DNA of 64,000 nt from Pseudomonas sp. CFBP 13711. GTDB taxonomy: Bacteria > Pseudomonadota > Gammaproteobacteria > Pseudomonadales > Pseudomonadaceae. Below, piece after piece: positions 1 to 8,912 of this stretch. Within the stretch, counting starts at the first letter, position 1, and every line of letters begins with the position of its first letter. The translations under genes were made by a program, and so were the position numbers. The notes below the pieces were generated by a model, which was given only the letters and a program-made list of their open reading frames with translations, did no database searches and was not told the DNA's origin. The DNA lies in the NCBI RefSeq assembly GCF_014842265.1, contig NZ_JACYVI010000001.1, forward strand, positions 248,001-312,000, given 5' to 3'.

Positions 1-633
1 ATCGAACACGATGTCAAAGCGACCGGCTTTCTGGACCTCTCCATCTACAAAATTCACACCACGCCCCAAATATTGCATTCATTTATCGACCAGCATTCGC
101 TGCTCGTCAGATTCAACAGGCAGGTACAGGCGAAGTTGATCGGTCTGGATGGCGACCGCATTGATTTCACGCGCGTACCCATGGATTCCTATTTCGCCTC
201 GGCAATTGCCGATTTTATTCGACATCAGTTACTGGAGCTTGGCGAAAATTTCACCTTTGAAACGGTGATGTCCAGCCCTGACAAAGTCGAGTTTCTGGAG
301 CTGGCGCAGCGCAAGGGCTATCGCACATACCTCTATTACGTTTCCACCGACTCTGTGGACATCAATATTCAACGGGTAGCCAACCGGGTTGCGGAGGGTG
401 GGCACAACGTACCCGAAGACAAAATCCGCAAGCGCTACAAGGGCTCCCTTGATTTACTTCCTGCCGCAGTCGAGGCGACCCATCGTGCTTACATTTTCGA
501 TAACTCGGAGGCCGAGGCTGTCTTGCTTGCAGAAGTCACCGACGGCACCGATTTCGAATTCCGGTTCGAGAACTTGCCCGATTGGTTCGTCGAGAACTAT
601 GTCGACAAAGTTCTGGGCGCAGCCGAAGACTGA
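1..633 (+). CDS. Zeta-toxin-like P-loop ATPase, 5'-truncated by window edge
   Basis: The reading frame is open from base 1, so the gene starts outside the window; the TTG at 73 is internal. The visible part matches the COG4185/zeta-toxin-like predicted ATPase family: an FETVMS motif after the probable lid helix, a GGHNVP motif followed by an RY pair, and an IFDNS motif near the end. The Walker A motif should lie a few tens of residues upstream of base 1. Classical zeta toxins phosphorylate UDP-N-acetylglucosamine, but these chromosomal relatives have no settled function. No antitoxin gene is visible in the window. It converges on the DUF4350 gene, with a gap of about 50 bp. Assignment to the family is fairly secure; toxicity is not inferable. 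Confidence 0.75.
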   Translation: MEHDVKATGFLDLSIYKIHTTPQILHSFIDQHSLLVRFNRQVQAKLIGLDGDRIDFTRVPMDSYFASAIADFIRHQLLELGENFTFETVMSSPDKVEFLELAQRKGYRTYLYYVSTDSVDINIQRVANRVAEGGHNVPEDKIRKRYKGSLDLLPAAVEATHRAYIFDNSEAEAVLLAEVTDGTDFEFRFENLPDWFVENYVDKVLGAAED

Positions 634-684
634 TTCGGTATTACCACTTGCCAGCGCAGCGATATGACGCTGCGAATTGTCCGC

Positions 685-1911
685 TTACGCATTCAAGGCA
701 TTCCTGAGGGTTTGCAGGTACGCAACCTGACGGGTGAACTCGCTGCTGGACAAGCGCTGCTCCGGCCGCGGACGCAACGCCTGGCCGATGTGGCTGGTGG
801 ACTGACGCGTCATGCGCGCCAGCGTTTGCCATTGTTCGGTGACGGCCAGGGTCTCGAAGCCCGGATGCCGTTGCCGGGCGCGACGCAGGATGTCTTGCTG
901 CAAGGCGCGCAACGCGCCGTGCTCGCCTTCGCGGCGGAGCATGAAGTCGGCGCTTGCACGCAGGTGTTCGCTGAGCTGACGACGGCCGCGCGCAAGGATC
1001 GGCAACATCGGGCCATGGCGCATGCCTGCATGCCACAGCGTGGCAACGAGGCACAGTGCCAGGGCGAGCAGCGCCTGGGGGAAGTATTTCCAGAGCAGCC
1101 CGAACAGGTTGTCGTGTTCAGTGCGCAGCACCATCGTGACGGTGCTGTCCTGGCTCAGATACCAGAGCAGCCAGGCATTATCGTATTCGCCGATGGCCTG
1201 TGTTTTCCACAGGTCGGCGTCGGTGACAACCGTGATTAATCCAGAGCCGTACACCATTTGCAGCAGGTGCGTGGCGTCAGCGCTGTTGGCCCATGACTGC
1301 GCATGGTCCTCGGGGTCATCCAGATGGAAGGCCGGGTCGAAGCTCATGTAGGCCGGGTCGTTTTCGTTTTGCACGAACAGCCGGGTCAGCTCGGGCCACG
1401 GTGTTTCCGGGCCTTGAATGTCCGGCGTGCTCAACGGGATGACCGGCTTGAGTTGTTCGCGCTGGCGTTCGCGGTCCTGCTCTTGCAGGTCTTGGGTGAG
1501 GAATTGGTGAATCTGCAGTTGATCCAGCAACAGGTCGCCGCTGCTTCCCTTGGTCGGGTCCCACAGCTGTTCGGCAACAAAGAGAAGACGGCCGCCTGAT
1601 CGGGTCCAGGCCAGCAAGCGCTTGACCTCGGACGGCGTCATCCTTTCGCGGAAATCCAGCAGCATGAGCGTTTGCGGCTGGTCGCGGATGTCAGGGAGAG
1701 CGGTAAGCGTTTCAGCGGTTTTCACCTGAATGTTTCGCTGACGCAGGAACGTCTGCGCGGCGAGGTAAGGGTTGGCCAGCGCTTCAGGCGAGGGTCCCTG
1801 GTCGACGGTTTCCTGATAACGCTCGAGCCGCTTCAGCGCGGGCACGCTGGCGATGACGAGGCTCACCAGCATCAACGCGGCGACCAGCCCGATGATCCAG
1901 CGCCGGCTCAT
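685..1911 (-). CDS. DUF4350 domain membrane protein
   Basis: A 408-residue protein with an N-terminal membrane anchor (about residues 4-24), a periplasmic DUF4350 region with a GATase-like segment (LLDF... SGGRLLFVAE, about 80-115), and a second membrane segment near residues 270-292, followed by a basic cytoplasmic tail. The ATG at 1911 is chosen because it overlaps the upstream DUF4129 stop as ATGA; an earlier start at 1953 would overlap that gene more. It is the last gene of a translationally coupled four-gene operon. In other pseudomonads this operon type is usually accompanied by a MoxR-type AAA ATPase and a DUF58 protein; neither follows here. Function is unknown, probably envelope related. 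Confidence 0.8.
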   Translation of the reverse strand: MSRRWIIGLVAALMLVSLVIASVPALKRLERYQETVDQGPSPEALANPYLAAQTFLRQRNIQVKTAETLTALPDIRDQPQTLMLLDFRERMTPSEVKRLLAWTRSGGRLLFVAEQLWDPTKGSSGDLLLDQLQIHQFLTQDLQEQDRERQREQLKPVIPLSTPDIQGPETPWPELTRLFVQNENDPAYMSFDPAFHLDDPEDHAQSWANSADATHLLQMVYGSGLITVVTDADLWKTQAIGEYDNAWLLWYLSQDSTVTMVLRTEHDNLFGLLWKYFPQALLALALCLVATLWHAGMRHGPMLPILARGRRQLSEHLRASADFMLRREGEHGALRALQQDILRRARQRHPGFETLAVTEQWQTLARMTRQSTSHIGQALRPRPEQRLSSSEFTRQVAYLQTLRNALNA

Positions 1912-3554
1912 GCGCCTGCTCCCGGCGCGAACAATTTCCGCCAGCCTGAACACAGCGTGTGTCGCGCCTGATCCGGCGGCACTTGGTGACCGTAGGCGAG
2001 GTTCTGCCAGTGGCGCGTCAGTTCATGGCTGAAGTCATCAAGGGATGGCTGCTTGAGCTCGGCAATGCGTGCCAGTATCTGGCCCTCGGTGTCGGCGCTT
2101 TTCAGCGGCAGTTGGTAATCGGTCAACAGGCGGCTCAGCAGTGCGCGATAAAGAAGGCTCAATGCCTCGCGCGGTGACTGTTGCCAGAGTCTTTCCGCTG
2201 CATCGGCGACATCCGTCGGCAGGGTTTCAGCGCGGACCTGCAGGCCAAAGAGTTGGTGAGGGATGTCTCGTGGAGCCGTCGCCTTGCGGGGGCTTTTGCC
2301 GACGAAGGTGGCGAACCAGGTCCGATAGCGCCAGATCACCCACGCGACCGTTAGGCCAAGCAGCGTCCACAGCAGCGCGCCGAATACCGCCGACAGGGTC
2401 TTGCCTACGTTGAGCGCGCCGACGACCAGTCGCGCCAGCCAGTTCGGTGTCTCGGCTGACTTGGCATCATGCTTGGCATCGTAAGCGGGCTGGGCGATGC
2501 GCCATCCGGACACCGGTTTGGGATTTTTGAACGGCGGTTGTTCAAGCACGGCATGGATGACGTTCTGCGACGCCTGGCTGGTCAGCGGCTGATTGAGCAG
2601 GCGAGGTGAATCGGGTGGTGCAACGTCTTCGTCGGTCTGCGGGTTGTCCAGCGGCGGCAGCGGGCAGCTGTTACCCGACTCGCTGGGTATTTCGTCCGCC
2701 ATCGACCGATCTGCCATCGACTGGTTTGGGGCGGACTCTGCCATGGCAGAAGACGGCAACAATGTCAGTGCAAGGAAGCAGCCCATTAACAACGCCAGTG
2801 CGCTGCCCAGAACACGCTGACGCAGCTTGCGGAAACCCAGCTCGATGTCCCACGCCTCCAGCGTGGTCCGGCGATTGAGGTACAGCGCAAATCCGCAGGA
2901 CACATAAACCGGGCCCCATACGATCAGCACTAGGGCATAAAACCCGTTGGTCAGATGCTCCAGCCAGTTCCACTCACCCTCTATGTCGAGCAGGCTGCGC
3001 CACGACCAGTCGGCTTCGATCTGCGGCGGAATCATGGCGTAGAACAGCACCATCAGGCCGATCCAGAAGGTCATTTCAAGGGTGCTGCCCAAGGCGGTCA
3101 GCAGACGCGCCGCCCGGGAATCCTTCTGGCCAAGCACGGCAATGCGCTGCGCCCGGGACAACCCGTCGAGTCCTTCCAGTTGCTGCACCGGCTGATAGAA
3201 ACTGCGGCTGAGGCTCAGACGCCGCCAGGTCAGGCTCGCGAGCAACTGCGGCTTGAGTGCCGACGGAAAGCTTTTCAGCGCCTGCCTGAGTGACGGTGGC
3301 GGGCCGAACAGCGCCTGGGACAGAATCAGCAGCGGCAGCCGTTCGTAGGCTGGCTTGAGCCACCAGAACACGAGGACTGCCACTGACGGGTAATCCCACA
3401 GCAGCAGGGTCAGCAGCGCGAAGATCGGCAAGGTGACGATGGCCCAGCTGGTCATCAGCAAGGCGCGGTGCCGTTGCGCCAGGAGAACGCCCAGGTCGAG
3501 GGCCTCCCACGGCGTGCGTGGGCGTATGACAACGCTGGCGTCAGTCAGGCGCAT
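1908..3554 (-). CDS. DUF4129 domain membrane protein
   Basis: About 548 residues with several hydrophobic segments in the N-terminal half, a low-complexity periplasmic linker rich in Ser, Pro and Asp, another membrane segment, and a C-terminal DUF4129 domain (AERLWQQ... ALSLLYRALLSRL... TEGQILARI). DUF4129 is often found next to MoxR ATPases and transglutaminase-type proteins. ATG 3554 is preferred to the upstream TTG 3572 because it reduces the overlap with the preceding SpoIIM-like gene. The stop overlaps the next gene by four bases. Biological role is not established; membership in an envelope-maintenance MoxR-type operon is inferred from context. Confidence 0.78.
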   Translation of the reverse strand: MRLTDASVVIRPRTPWEALDLGVLLAQRHRALLMTSWAIVTLPIFALLTLLLWDYPSVAVLVFWWLKPAYERLPLLILSQALFGPPPSLRQALKSFPSALKPQLLASLTWRRLSLSRSFYQPVQQLEGLDGLSRAQRIAVLGQKDSRAARLLTALGSTLEMTFWIGLMVLFYAMIPPQIEADWSWRSLLDIEGEWNWLEHLTNGFYALVLIVWGPVYVSCGFALYLNRRTTLEAWDIELGFRKLRQRVLGSALALLMGCFLALTLLPSSAMAESAPNQSMADRSMADEIPSESGNSCPLPPLDNPQTDEDVAPPDSPRLLNQPLTSQASQNVIHAVLEQPPFKNPKPVSGWRIAQPAYDAKHDAKSAETPNWLARLVVGALNVGKTLSAVFGALLWTLLGLTVAWVIWRYRTWFATFVGKSPRKATAPRDIPHQLFGLQVRAETLPTDVADAAERLWQQSPREALSLLYRALLSRLLTDYQLPLKSADTEGQILARIAELKQPSLDDFSHELTRHWQNLAYGHQVPPDQARHTLCSGWRKLFAPGAGA

Positions 3555-4521
3555 GGGGCGTGCGTCCGGCAAGAGTCAGGTAGGCGCCGACCAGCAACCA
3601 CAAAGAAGCGCCCACCCCATATTTGGCTGCCGCGGGCGGCCAGCTCATCGACGACCAGTACGCTTCAATGAATGCCGCGATGAGGAGGAACAGCATGACC
3701 CCGCCAATCAGTCGCACGCTGATCCGTGCAGCGCGGCGCAGTGCCTCGCCTCGGCGCAGTCGGCCGGGAGCGACCAGTGCCCATCCGAGTTTCAGCCCCG
3801 CTGCACCCGCCAGCATGATGCCGGTCAGTTCGAAGGCGCTGTGTCCAACCACGAACGGCCAGAAGGTTGTGCCCATGCCCGCGTCGGTGAGATGGCCCGC
3901 GACCGCGCCAATCATCAGTCCGTTGAAAAACAGAAAAAACAGACTGCCGACGCCTAACAGCAGGCCACTGGCAAAGGTCTGGAAAGCAATGCCGACGTTG
4001 TGCATGACGTAGTAACCGAACATCAGCCAGTCAGTGCTCGACGCGCGTTCGGCCGTTTGCCCGATACGCCGTGCGGCGGGCTCGTACATGGCGTGCATTC
4101 CGGCGACATCGGCGGGGCTGACGACGCTGTAGACCAGATCCGGATAGCCGTAGACCAGCAGCGCCATGAGCGTCAGGCTGCCAAAAAACAGCAGGCCGGC
4201 GAGGGCGACCCATCGCCATTCGGCACGCACCAGACGTGGAAAGTCCGCCAGCACAAAGCTCAGCAACTGCGCACTCAACTGGCTTCGGTGGCGATACAAC
4301 TGCTGGTGCCCACGCATCGCAAGCTGCTGCAGTTGCTCGACCAGATGACTGGCGTAGCCACGGTCGATTGCCAGCGCAAGCTGTTGGCAGATCTGACGGT
4401 ATTCGCGGCTGAAGCCGGCACCGGACCCGCTTTTGCGGCGACTCGCTTCCAGCGCCTCAAGGCGTGTTGCAAAACGCTGCCAGTCTTCTGCATGGCGTTG
4501 TTCGAACAGGCTTTGCTTCAT
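3541..4521 (-). CDS. SpoIIM-like (DUF95) integral membrane protein
   Basis: 326 residues: an N-terminal soluble helical region (about 1-100) followed by five or six membrane helices typical of the stage II sporulation protein M/DUF95 family, including the YYVMHNVGIAFQTFASG segment and the GHSAFELTGIMLAGAAGL motif. The family is widespread in non-sporulating bacteria, so no role in sporulation is implied. Start overlaps the RDD stop as ATGA and the end overlaps DUF4129, indicating translational coupling. Likely acts in the inner membrane with its operon partners. Confidence 0.85.
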   Translation of the reverse strand: MKQSLFEQRHAEDWQRFATRLEALEASRRKSGSGAGFSREYRQICQQLALAIDRGYASHLVEQLQQLAMRGHQQLYRHRSQLSAQLLSFVLADFPRLVRAEWRWVALAGLLFFGSLTLMALLVYGYPDLVYSVVSPADVAGMHAMYEPAARRIGQTAERASSTDWLMFGYYVMHNVGIAFQTFASGLLLGVGSLFFLFFNGLMIGAVAGHLTDAGMGTTFWPFVVGHSAFELTGIMLAGAAGLKLGWALVAPGRLRRGEALRRAARISVRLIGGVMLFLLIAAFIEAYWSSMSWPPAAAKYGVGASLWLLVGAYLTLAGRTPHAPD

Positions 4522-5255
4522 GACGAGCCGGCCAGGCTGCGGGCTATGCCATTCAATTGCTGGACCGGGTAGTGAGGACCTCGCGAGCTAGACAACTGCA
4601 AAGGCTGCGTGACGATGGCAGCAAGCTCTTGAGCCCTCGCCGAAGAAAGTGTGCCTTGCCGCTCGGCAAAGGCTTGTATGGCGCGCTGTTCCTCCAGCAA
4701 GAGGGGCAGCGGCGGAATCCTCGCGGTGGCTTCAGCCAGTGGCGGCCGTTGCGGGGGCACGTCCCGATAGATGACCAGCGTGCCCGCCGCCAGATCCCCA
4801 AGGCGTTTGAACAGCGGGTGCTGCAAACACGTAAACGCGCCGACGCAATAGCCGAAGGGCAGCATGTCGACAAAGCGCAGCAGGTTGCGCAGCACTGAAG
4901 CCGACCATCCAATCGGGGTGCCGTCATCGTGAATGACCCGCAGCCCCATGATCTGCTTGCCTGGCGTGCGCCCTTGATGCAGCACTTCGAAGAGCACCAT
5001 ATAGCCCCAGGTCCCGATAAACAGCGCGAGCATGAACAGCCCGGTGCCGAAGTCGCCCAGTGTTCCCAGCACGAAAAACAGCGCACCCAGCAGCGCGCCG
5101 CGAATCATCAGATCAATGGCGAAAGCAATTGACCGGGACAGTAACCCCGCAGGGCGCAGGATGAGGTCTATGCCCTCGGGCGTTTCCATGCGAACACGAG
5201 TGTCCAGCAGGGCAAGCGGTGCAGTAAATCCTGGCTCTGCATGGGAAAGGGACAT
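4518..5255 (-). CDS. RDD family membrane protein
   Basis: 245 residues. An RDD domain spans about residues 30-165: it has an RxxAFxID-type first helix (RSIAFAIDLMIRG), the GRTPGKQIMGLRV motif, and RNLLRFVDMLPFGYC, ending in RLGDLAAGTLV. The C-terminal tail is soluble and rich in Pro, Leu and Gln. First gene of the RDD/SpoIIM/DUF4129/DUF4350 operon and divergent from sbcB, so the roughly 235-bp gap between them should hold both promoters. Function of the family is poorly defined; some RDD proteins have been linked to ion transport. Confidence 0.85.
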   Translation of the reverse strand: MSLSHAEPGFTAPLALLDTRVRMETPEGIDLILRPAGLLSRSIAFAIDLMIRGALLGALFFVLGTLGDFGTGLFMLALFIGTWGYMVLFEVLHQGRTPGKQIMGLRVIHDDGTPIGWSASVLRNLLRFVDMLPFGYCVGAFTCLQHPLFKRLGDLAAGTLVIYRDVPPQRPPLAEATARIPPLPLLLEEQRAIQAFAERQGTLSSARAQELAAIVTQPLQLSSSRGPHYPVQQLNGIARSLAGSS

Positions 5256-5490
5256 AGAAAAAGGTACGCCGGTGAAAGAGGTTTGATGCTAGCCACGCCG
5301 GAGTGGCTAAGCAACAGGATGATTCTGGACAATGTGTGGGAAAGAGCCTGTTACAACTTGCTGGCCTTCGACAGCCGCCACTTTCGCACAAACTGTGTCG
5401 CCCTATCCCGGGCCGCGGTGTGTATTCGCTGGCGTCAGGCGCGGGGGGGCATCTGTTAAACTCGCCCGGTCTTTTGTTCAGGATCAGCCC

Positions 5491-6921
5491 GTGACTTCCA
5501 GCATCTTCTGGTACGACTACGAAACCACCGGGATCAATCCACGCAACGACCGGCCGCTGCAAGTGGCGGGCATTCGTACGGACGATCAGCTCAACGAGAT
5601 CGGCGAGCCGATCAATCTGTATTGCCAGCCCAGCGATGACATCCTCCCCCATCCGGCGGCATGCCTGGTGACAGGCATCACGCCTGACCGGCTCGCGGAA
5701 AAAGGCTTGTGTGAAGCAGACTTCATGACCCGACTGCACGCGGAGATGTCTCTGCCCGGCACCTGCAGCGCGGGTTACAACACGTTGCGTTTTGACGATG
5801 AGATGACCCGCTACAGTCTTTATCGCAACTTTTTCGATCCCTACGCACGCGAATGGCAGGGCGGCAACAGCCGCTGGGATTTGATTGATGTGGTGCGCAC
5901 GGCTTATGCGCTGCGTCCGGAGGGCATTGTCTGGCCGCAAGAAGAGGGCCGGGTCACGCTGAAACTTGAGCGGCTGACGGCGGCCAACGGGATCGATCAT
6001 GGTCATGCCCATGACGCGCTCTCCGATGTCCGCGCAACCATCGCGCTGGCGCGTCTGGTCCGCGATAAGCAACCCAAACTTTACGATTATCTTTTTGGCT
6101 TGCGCTTCAGGCACAAGGTCCAAGATCAGATTCGATTGATGCAGCCACTTGTGCATATATCGGGTCGTTTTTCCGCAGCGCGAAGTTATGTGAGCGTCGT
6201 ACTTCCGCTGGCTTGGCATCCGGTGAACCGAAATGCATTGATTGTCTGTGACCTGTTCCATGACCACAGCCCGTTGCTGGACGAAGACGGCGAGACCTTG
6301 CGTCAGCGTCTATATACTCGCCGCGAAGATCTGCTCGAAGGCCAGTTACCGGTTCCGCTGAAATTGCTGCATGTTAATAAATGCCCGGTCATTGCCCCGC
6401 TGAGCGTGCTTCGCGAGGAGGACCGTCAGCGTCTGCAACTGGACATGAGTGTTTATAAAACGCGCGTGGCCGCCTTGAATGAAGGGCAGACGATCTGGCA
6501 GGACAAGTTGAAAAGCGTCTATGCGAACGACAACTTCGCTGTCAGTGAGGATCCGGAACAGCAGTTGTACGACGGCTTTATCAATGATCGGGATCGTCGT
6601 CTCTGCGAGCAGGTGCGCATTGCCGAGCCCCAGCAACTGGCTACCGATGGCTGGCCGTTCGATGATCCCCGATTGCCTGAATTGTTATTCCGCTACCGCG
6701 CCCGCAACTTTGCCGAAACCCTGAGCGTTGCAGAGCAACAGCGCTGGTTGGCGTTTTGTCAGTTGCGCCTGAGCGATCCTCAGGCCGGCGCCCCCAATAC
6801 GCTCAAGGCGTTCAGCCGTGCGCTGGTCGAACTCTCGCTGAAGGCCACGCCCGAGCAACTCAAAGTGCTCGCCCAGTGGCAGGAATACTCTCTGGTGTTG
6901 AAACAGCGTCTGGGACTATAA
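5491..6921 (+). CDS. sbcB: Exodeoxyribonuclease I
   Basis: A 476-residue 3'-5' single-strand DNA exonuclease of the DEDD superfamily, acting in mismatch repair and recombination. Motif ExoI is FWYDYETTG, ExoII is around AGYNTLRFDDEMTRY, and ExoIII is HAHDALSDVRATIALA. An SH3-like and helical C-terminal extension follows, and the length matches the E. coli enzyme (475). The GTG at 5491, with a CAGGA upstream, gives the canonical N-terminus; a longer frame from 5332 adds about 53 residues without homology-like features. It ends at a bidirectional terminator shared with mvaT. Confidence 0.95.
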   Translation: MTSSIFWYDYETTGINPRNDRPLQVAGIRTDDQLNEIGEPINLYCQPSDDILPHPAACLVTGITPDRLAEKGLCEADFMTRLHAEMSLPGTCSAGYNTLRFDDEMTRYSLYRNFFDPYAREWQGGNSRWDLIDVVRTAYALRPEGIVWPQEEGRVTLKLERLTAANGIDHGHAHDALSDVRATIALARLVRDKQPKLYDYLFGLRFRHKVQDQIRLMQPLVHISGRFSAARSYVSVVLPLAWHPVNRNALIVCDLFHDHSPLLDEDGETLRQRLYTRREDLLEGQLPVPLKLLHVNKCPVIAPLSVLREEDRQRLQLDMSVYKTRVAALNEGQTIWQDKLKSVYANDNFAVSEDPEQQLYDGFINDRDRRLCEQVRIAEPQQLATDGWPFDDPRLPELLFRYRARNFAETLSVAEQQRWLAFCQLRLSDPQAGAPNTLKAFSRALVELSLKATPEQLKVLAQWQEYSLVLKQRLGL

Positions 6922-6952
6922 GCGCATAGGGGTAAATGGCAGGCAATAAAAA

Positions 6953-6977
6953 ACGCCAGCATGGCTGGCGTCTTTTT
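6953..6977. terminator. Bidirectional intrinsic terminator between sbcB and mvaT
   Basis: The stem ACGCCAGC / GCTGGCGT with loop ATG is flanked by an A-run on the left and a T-run on the right, so it can terminate the convergent sbcB and mvaT transcripts. Confidence 0.85.
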
Positions 6978-7020
6978 GAGTCGAACATCTCTGCGCGACG
7001 GCTGACTCTAAAACCGGCAA

Positions 7021-7398
7021 TTAGCCCAGCAGAGTTGCCCAGCCTTCAACCTCGTCGCCGCCCCACTTGGCTTTCCACTCTTTCAGCGTCTTGTGGTTGC
7101 CGCCTTTGGTTTCGATGATTTCACCGTTGTGCGGGTTTTTGTATTGCTTGACCTTGCGAGCGCGTTTGGTGCCGACCGGCTTTACAACAGCGCCGCGTGG
7201 AGCCTTCATTTTGGAGTCTGGATCCAGCAGCGCGATGATGTCGCGCAGGGATTTCTGATATTCGCCCATCAACGTGCGCAGTTTGCCTTCGAACTCAAGT
7301 TCTTTCTGCAGTTTGTCGTCTTGTTGCAGATTTTGCAGGCGGGCTTGCAGTTCTTTGATGGCTTCTTCTGTTGCGCGGTATTCGTTGATCAGTGACAT
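7021..7398 (-). CDS. mvaT: MvaT-family H-NS-like nucleoid protein
   Basis: 125 residues, the length of Pseudomonas MvaT. The N-terminal coiled coil (MSLINEYRATEEAIKELQ..., about 1-60) mediates oligomerisation. A basic linker follows, then the C-terminal DNA-binding domain with KQYKNPHNGEIIETKGGNHKTLK, carrying the GGN loop that inserts in the minor groove of AT-rich DNA. In pseudomonads MvaT and its paralogues replace H-NS as xenogeneic silencers; AT-rich segments such as 56.5-64 kb here are the sort of target. The upstream region is AT-rich, compatible with autoregulation. It could be MvaT or a close paralogue; the paralogue name is less certain than the family. Confidence 0.93.
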   Translation of the reverse strand: MSLINEYRATEEAIKELQARLQNLQQDDKLQKELEFEGKLRTLMGEYQKSLRDIIALLDPDSKMKAPRGAVVKPVGTKRARKVKQYKNPHNGEIIETKGGNHKTLKEWKAKWGGDEVEGWATLLG

Positions 7399-7745
7399 GG
7401 GGGATACCTATGTTGTGATGGGCATGATGCGATGGGCGCATAATAATCAGAGTGTTTGCGCAAGTAAACATTTAAGAAAAGTTTTATCCGTAGCATTTTG
7501 AAATAGCCGCAGACATACCCTCGATTTAGATACACATGTAGCGTTATAGAACGCCAATGACCTTGCTGTTTTCAGCGAAGTGTCTGGCGTCGAATTTCCG
7601 TCGCCGATGAACCGGTACGGCACTAATGCATTTATCCCCGAAGGGTGCGCTTTTTTGCCGCCTGAAATCAGCGGCATACGGGTACTGCACAGTCGTCAGG
7701 TAATCGCTAGAATGGCGGCCTTTGCGAAGTTCTGGAGTTTTTCAC
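7399..7745. promoter_or_regulatory. Divergent mvaT / purU intergenic region
   Basis: 347 bp without a supportable gene. The mvaT side (about 7430-7560) is AT-rich. On the purU side a TAGAAT hexamer at 7708-7713 is a plausible -10 element, but no good -35 was seen. A short ORF on the minus strand lacks a convincing ribosome binding site. Confidence 0.4.
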
Positions 7746-8597
7746 ATGCGCACTTTTCGTCTGGTGATTGCTTGCCCGGACCGTGTCGGTATCGTTGCCA
7801 AGGTCAGTAACTTTCTGGCCTCGTACAACGGCTGGATTACCGAAGCGAGCCATCACTCTGACAATCTCAGCGGCTGGTTTTTCATGCGTCATGAAATGCG
7901 TGCCGATACCCTGCCTTTCGACCTCGAAGGTTTCCGTGCAGCTTTTGCGCCCATCGCCGAAGAGTTTTCGATGGACTGGCGCATTACCGACTCCGCGCAG
8001 AAAAAGCGCGTCGTGCTCATGGCAAGCCGGGAGTCCCATTGTCTGGCCGATCTGTTGCACCGCTGGCACAGCGACGAACTGGACTGTGAAATCGTCTGCG
8101 TGATTTCCAACCACCAGGACCTGCGCAGTATGGTCGAGTGGCACAACATTCCTTATTACCACGTGCCGGTTGATCCGAAAGACAAAGAGCCGGCGTTCGC
8201 CGAAGTCTCGCGTCTGGTCAAACACCACGAAGCCGACGTTGTTGTGCTGGCGCGTTACATGCAGATCCTGCCGCCGCAACTGTGCCGGGAATACGCGCAT
8301 CAGGTCATCAACATTCACCACAGCTTCCTGCCTTCGTTTGTCGGCGCCAAGCCGTATCACCAGGCGTCGCTGCGTGGCGTGAAACTGATCGGCGCTACTT
8401 GCCACTACGTCACCGAAGAACTGGACGCCGGTCCGATCATCGAGCAGGACGTGGTGCGCGTCAGCCATCGCGACAGCATTGAAAACATGGTGCGCTTCGG
8501 TCGCGACGTGGAAAAGATGGTGCTTGCTCGCGGCCTGCGCGCACACCTGGAAGACCGCGTGCTGGTGCATGACAACAAGACAGTCGTCTTTGATTAA
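7746..8597 (+). CDS. purU: Formyltetrahydrofolate deformylase
   Basis: 283 residues. Hydrolyses 10-formyl-THF to THF and formate, feeding formate to PurT and balancing the one-carbon pool. An N-terminal ACT domain (about residues 5-80) is followed by a formyltransferase-fold catalytic domain with the signature NIHHSFLPSF (189-198) and the catalytic Asp in TEELDAGP (about 227). ATG 7746 is preceded by a TGGAG box and gives the usual N-terminus; the frame extends upstream to 7722 without support. Single gene, divergent from mvaT. Confidence 0.95.
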   Translation: MRTFRLVIACPDRVGIVAKVSNFLASYNGWITEASHHSDNLSGWFFMRHEMRADTLPFDLEGFRAAFAPIAEEFSMDWRITDSAQKKRVVLMASRESHCLADLLHRWHSDELDCEIVCVISNHQDLRSMVEWHNIPYYHVPVDPKDKEPAFAEVSRLVKHHEADVVVLARYMQILPPQLCREYAHQVINIHHSFLPSFVGAKPYHQASLRGVKLIGATCHYVTEELDAGPIIEQDVVRVSHRDSIENMVRFGRDVEKMVLARGLRAHLEDRVLVHDNKTVVFD

Positions 8598-8635
8598 GCA
8601 GTGATTAAGCAGTGATTAAGCAGTGATTAAGCGGT
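8592..8635 (+). repeat. Four tandem 11-bp repeats over the purU stop codon
   Basis: The unit GATTAAGCAGT occurs three times exactly and once as GATTAAGCGGT, starting in the last codon of purU. Each unit carries a TAA. As 11 is not a multiple of 3, successive stops fall in different frames. A weak hairpin (AAGCGG/CCGCTT) follows, with no T-run. Confidence 0.85.
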
Positions 8636-8723
8636 TTGGGTGAGCCGCTTAAGTTCAGCGGCTTACTGCAACTCGATTGTTTGCGAACAGTGCAGCTTCT
8701 CCGGCACGATAGGCGGAATCACC

Positions 8724-8912
8724 ATGACCGACCCCCTCGACAAAGCCACATCCAAAGCCCCGCCGACCCTTGGCGAGGGATGCCTGAGCCGTTACGACGT
8801 CGACGCACTGTCGCCGGAAGACGGCACGAACTTCGAGGGGGCGGAAGCCTTATGGAAAGAACTGACGTCTGCCAGACAGGAAGACGAATCAGACCGTCTT
8901 GATCCGCAGTAA
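8724..8912 (+). CDS. Small acidic hypothetical protein
   Basis: 62 residues, beginning MTDPLDKATSKAPPTLGEG and ending DESDRLDPQ; acidic, soluble, no recognisable domain. ATG 8724 has GGCGGA about eight bases upstream. It overlaps the 3' end of the convergent flippase gene by 24 bp. Not recognised; it may be a conserved small pseudomonad protein. Confidence 0.5.
   Translation: MTDPLDKATSKAPPTLGEGCLSRYDVDALSPEDGTNFEGAEALWKELTSARQEDESDRLDPQ

Noticed and set aside
5113..6267. A 384-residue open frame on the minus strand
   Set aside because: Antisense to sbcB, which has all three exonuclease motifs; no domain or ribosome site on the minus strand.
8628..8651. Hairpin AAGCGG/CCGCTT after purU
   Set aside because: Short stem, no following T-run; not supported as an intrinsic terminator.
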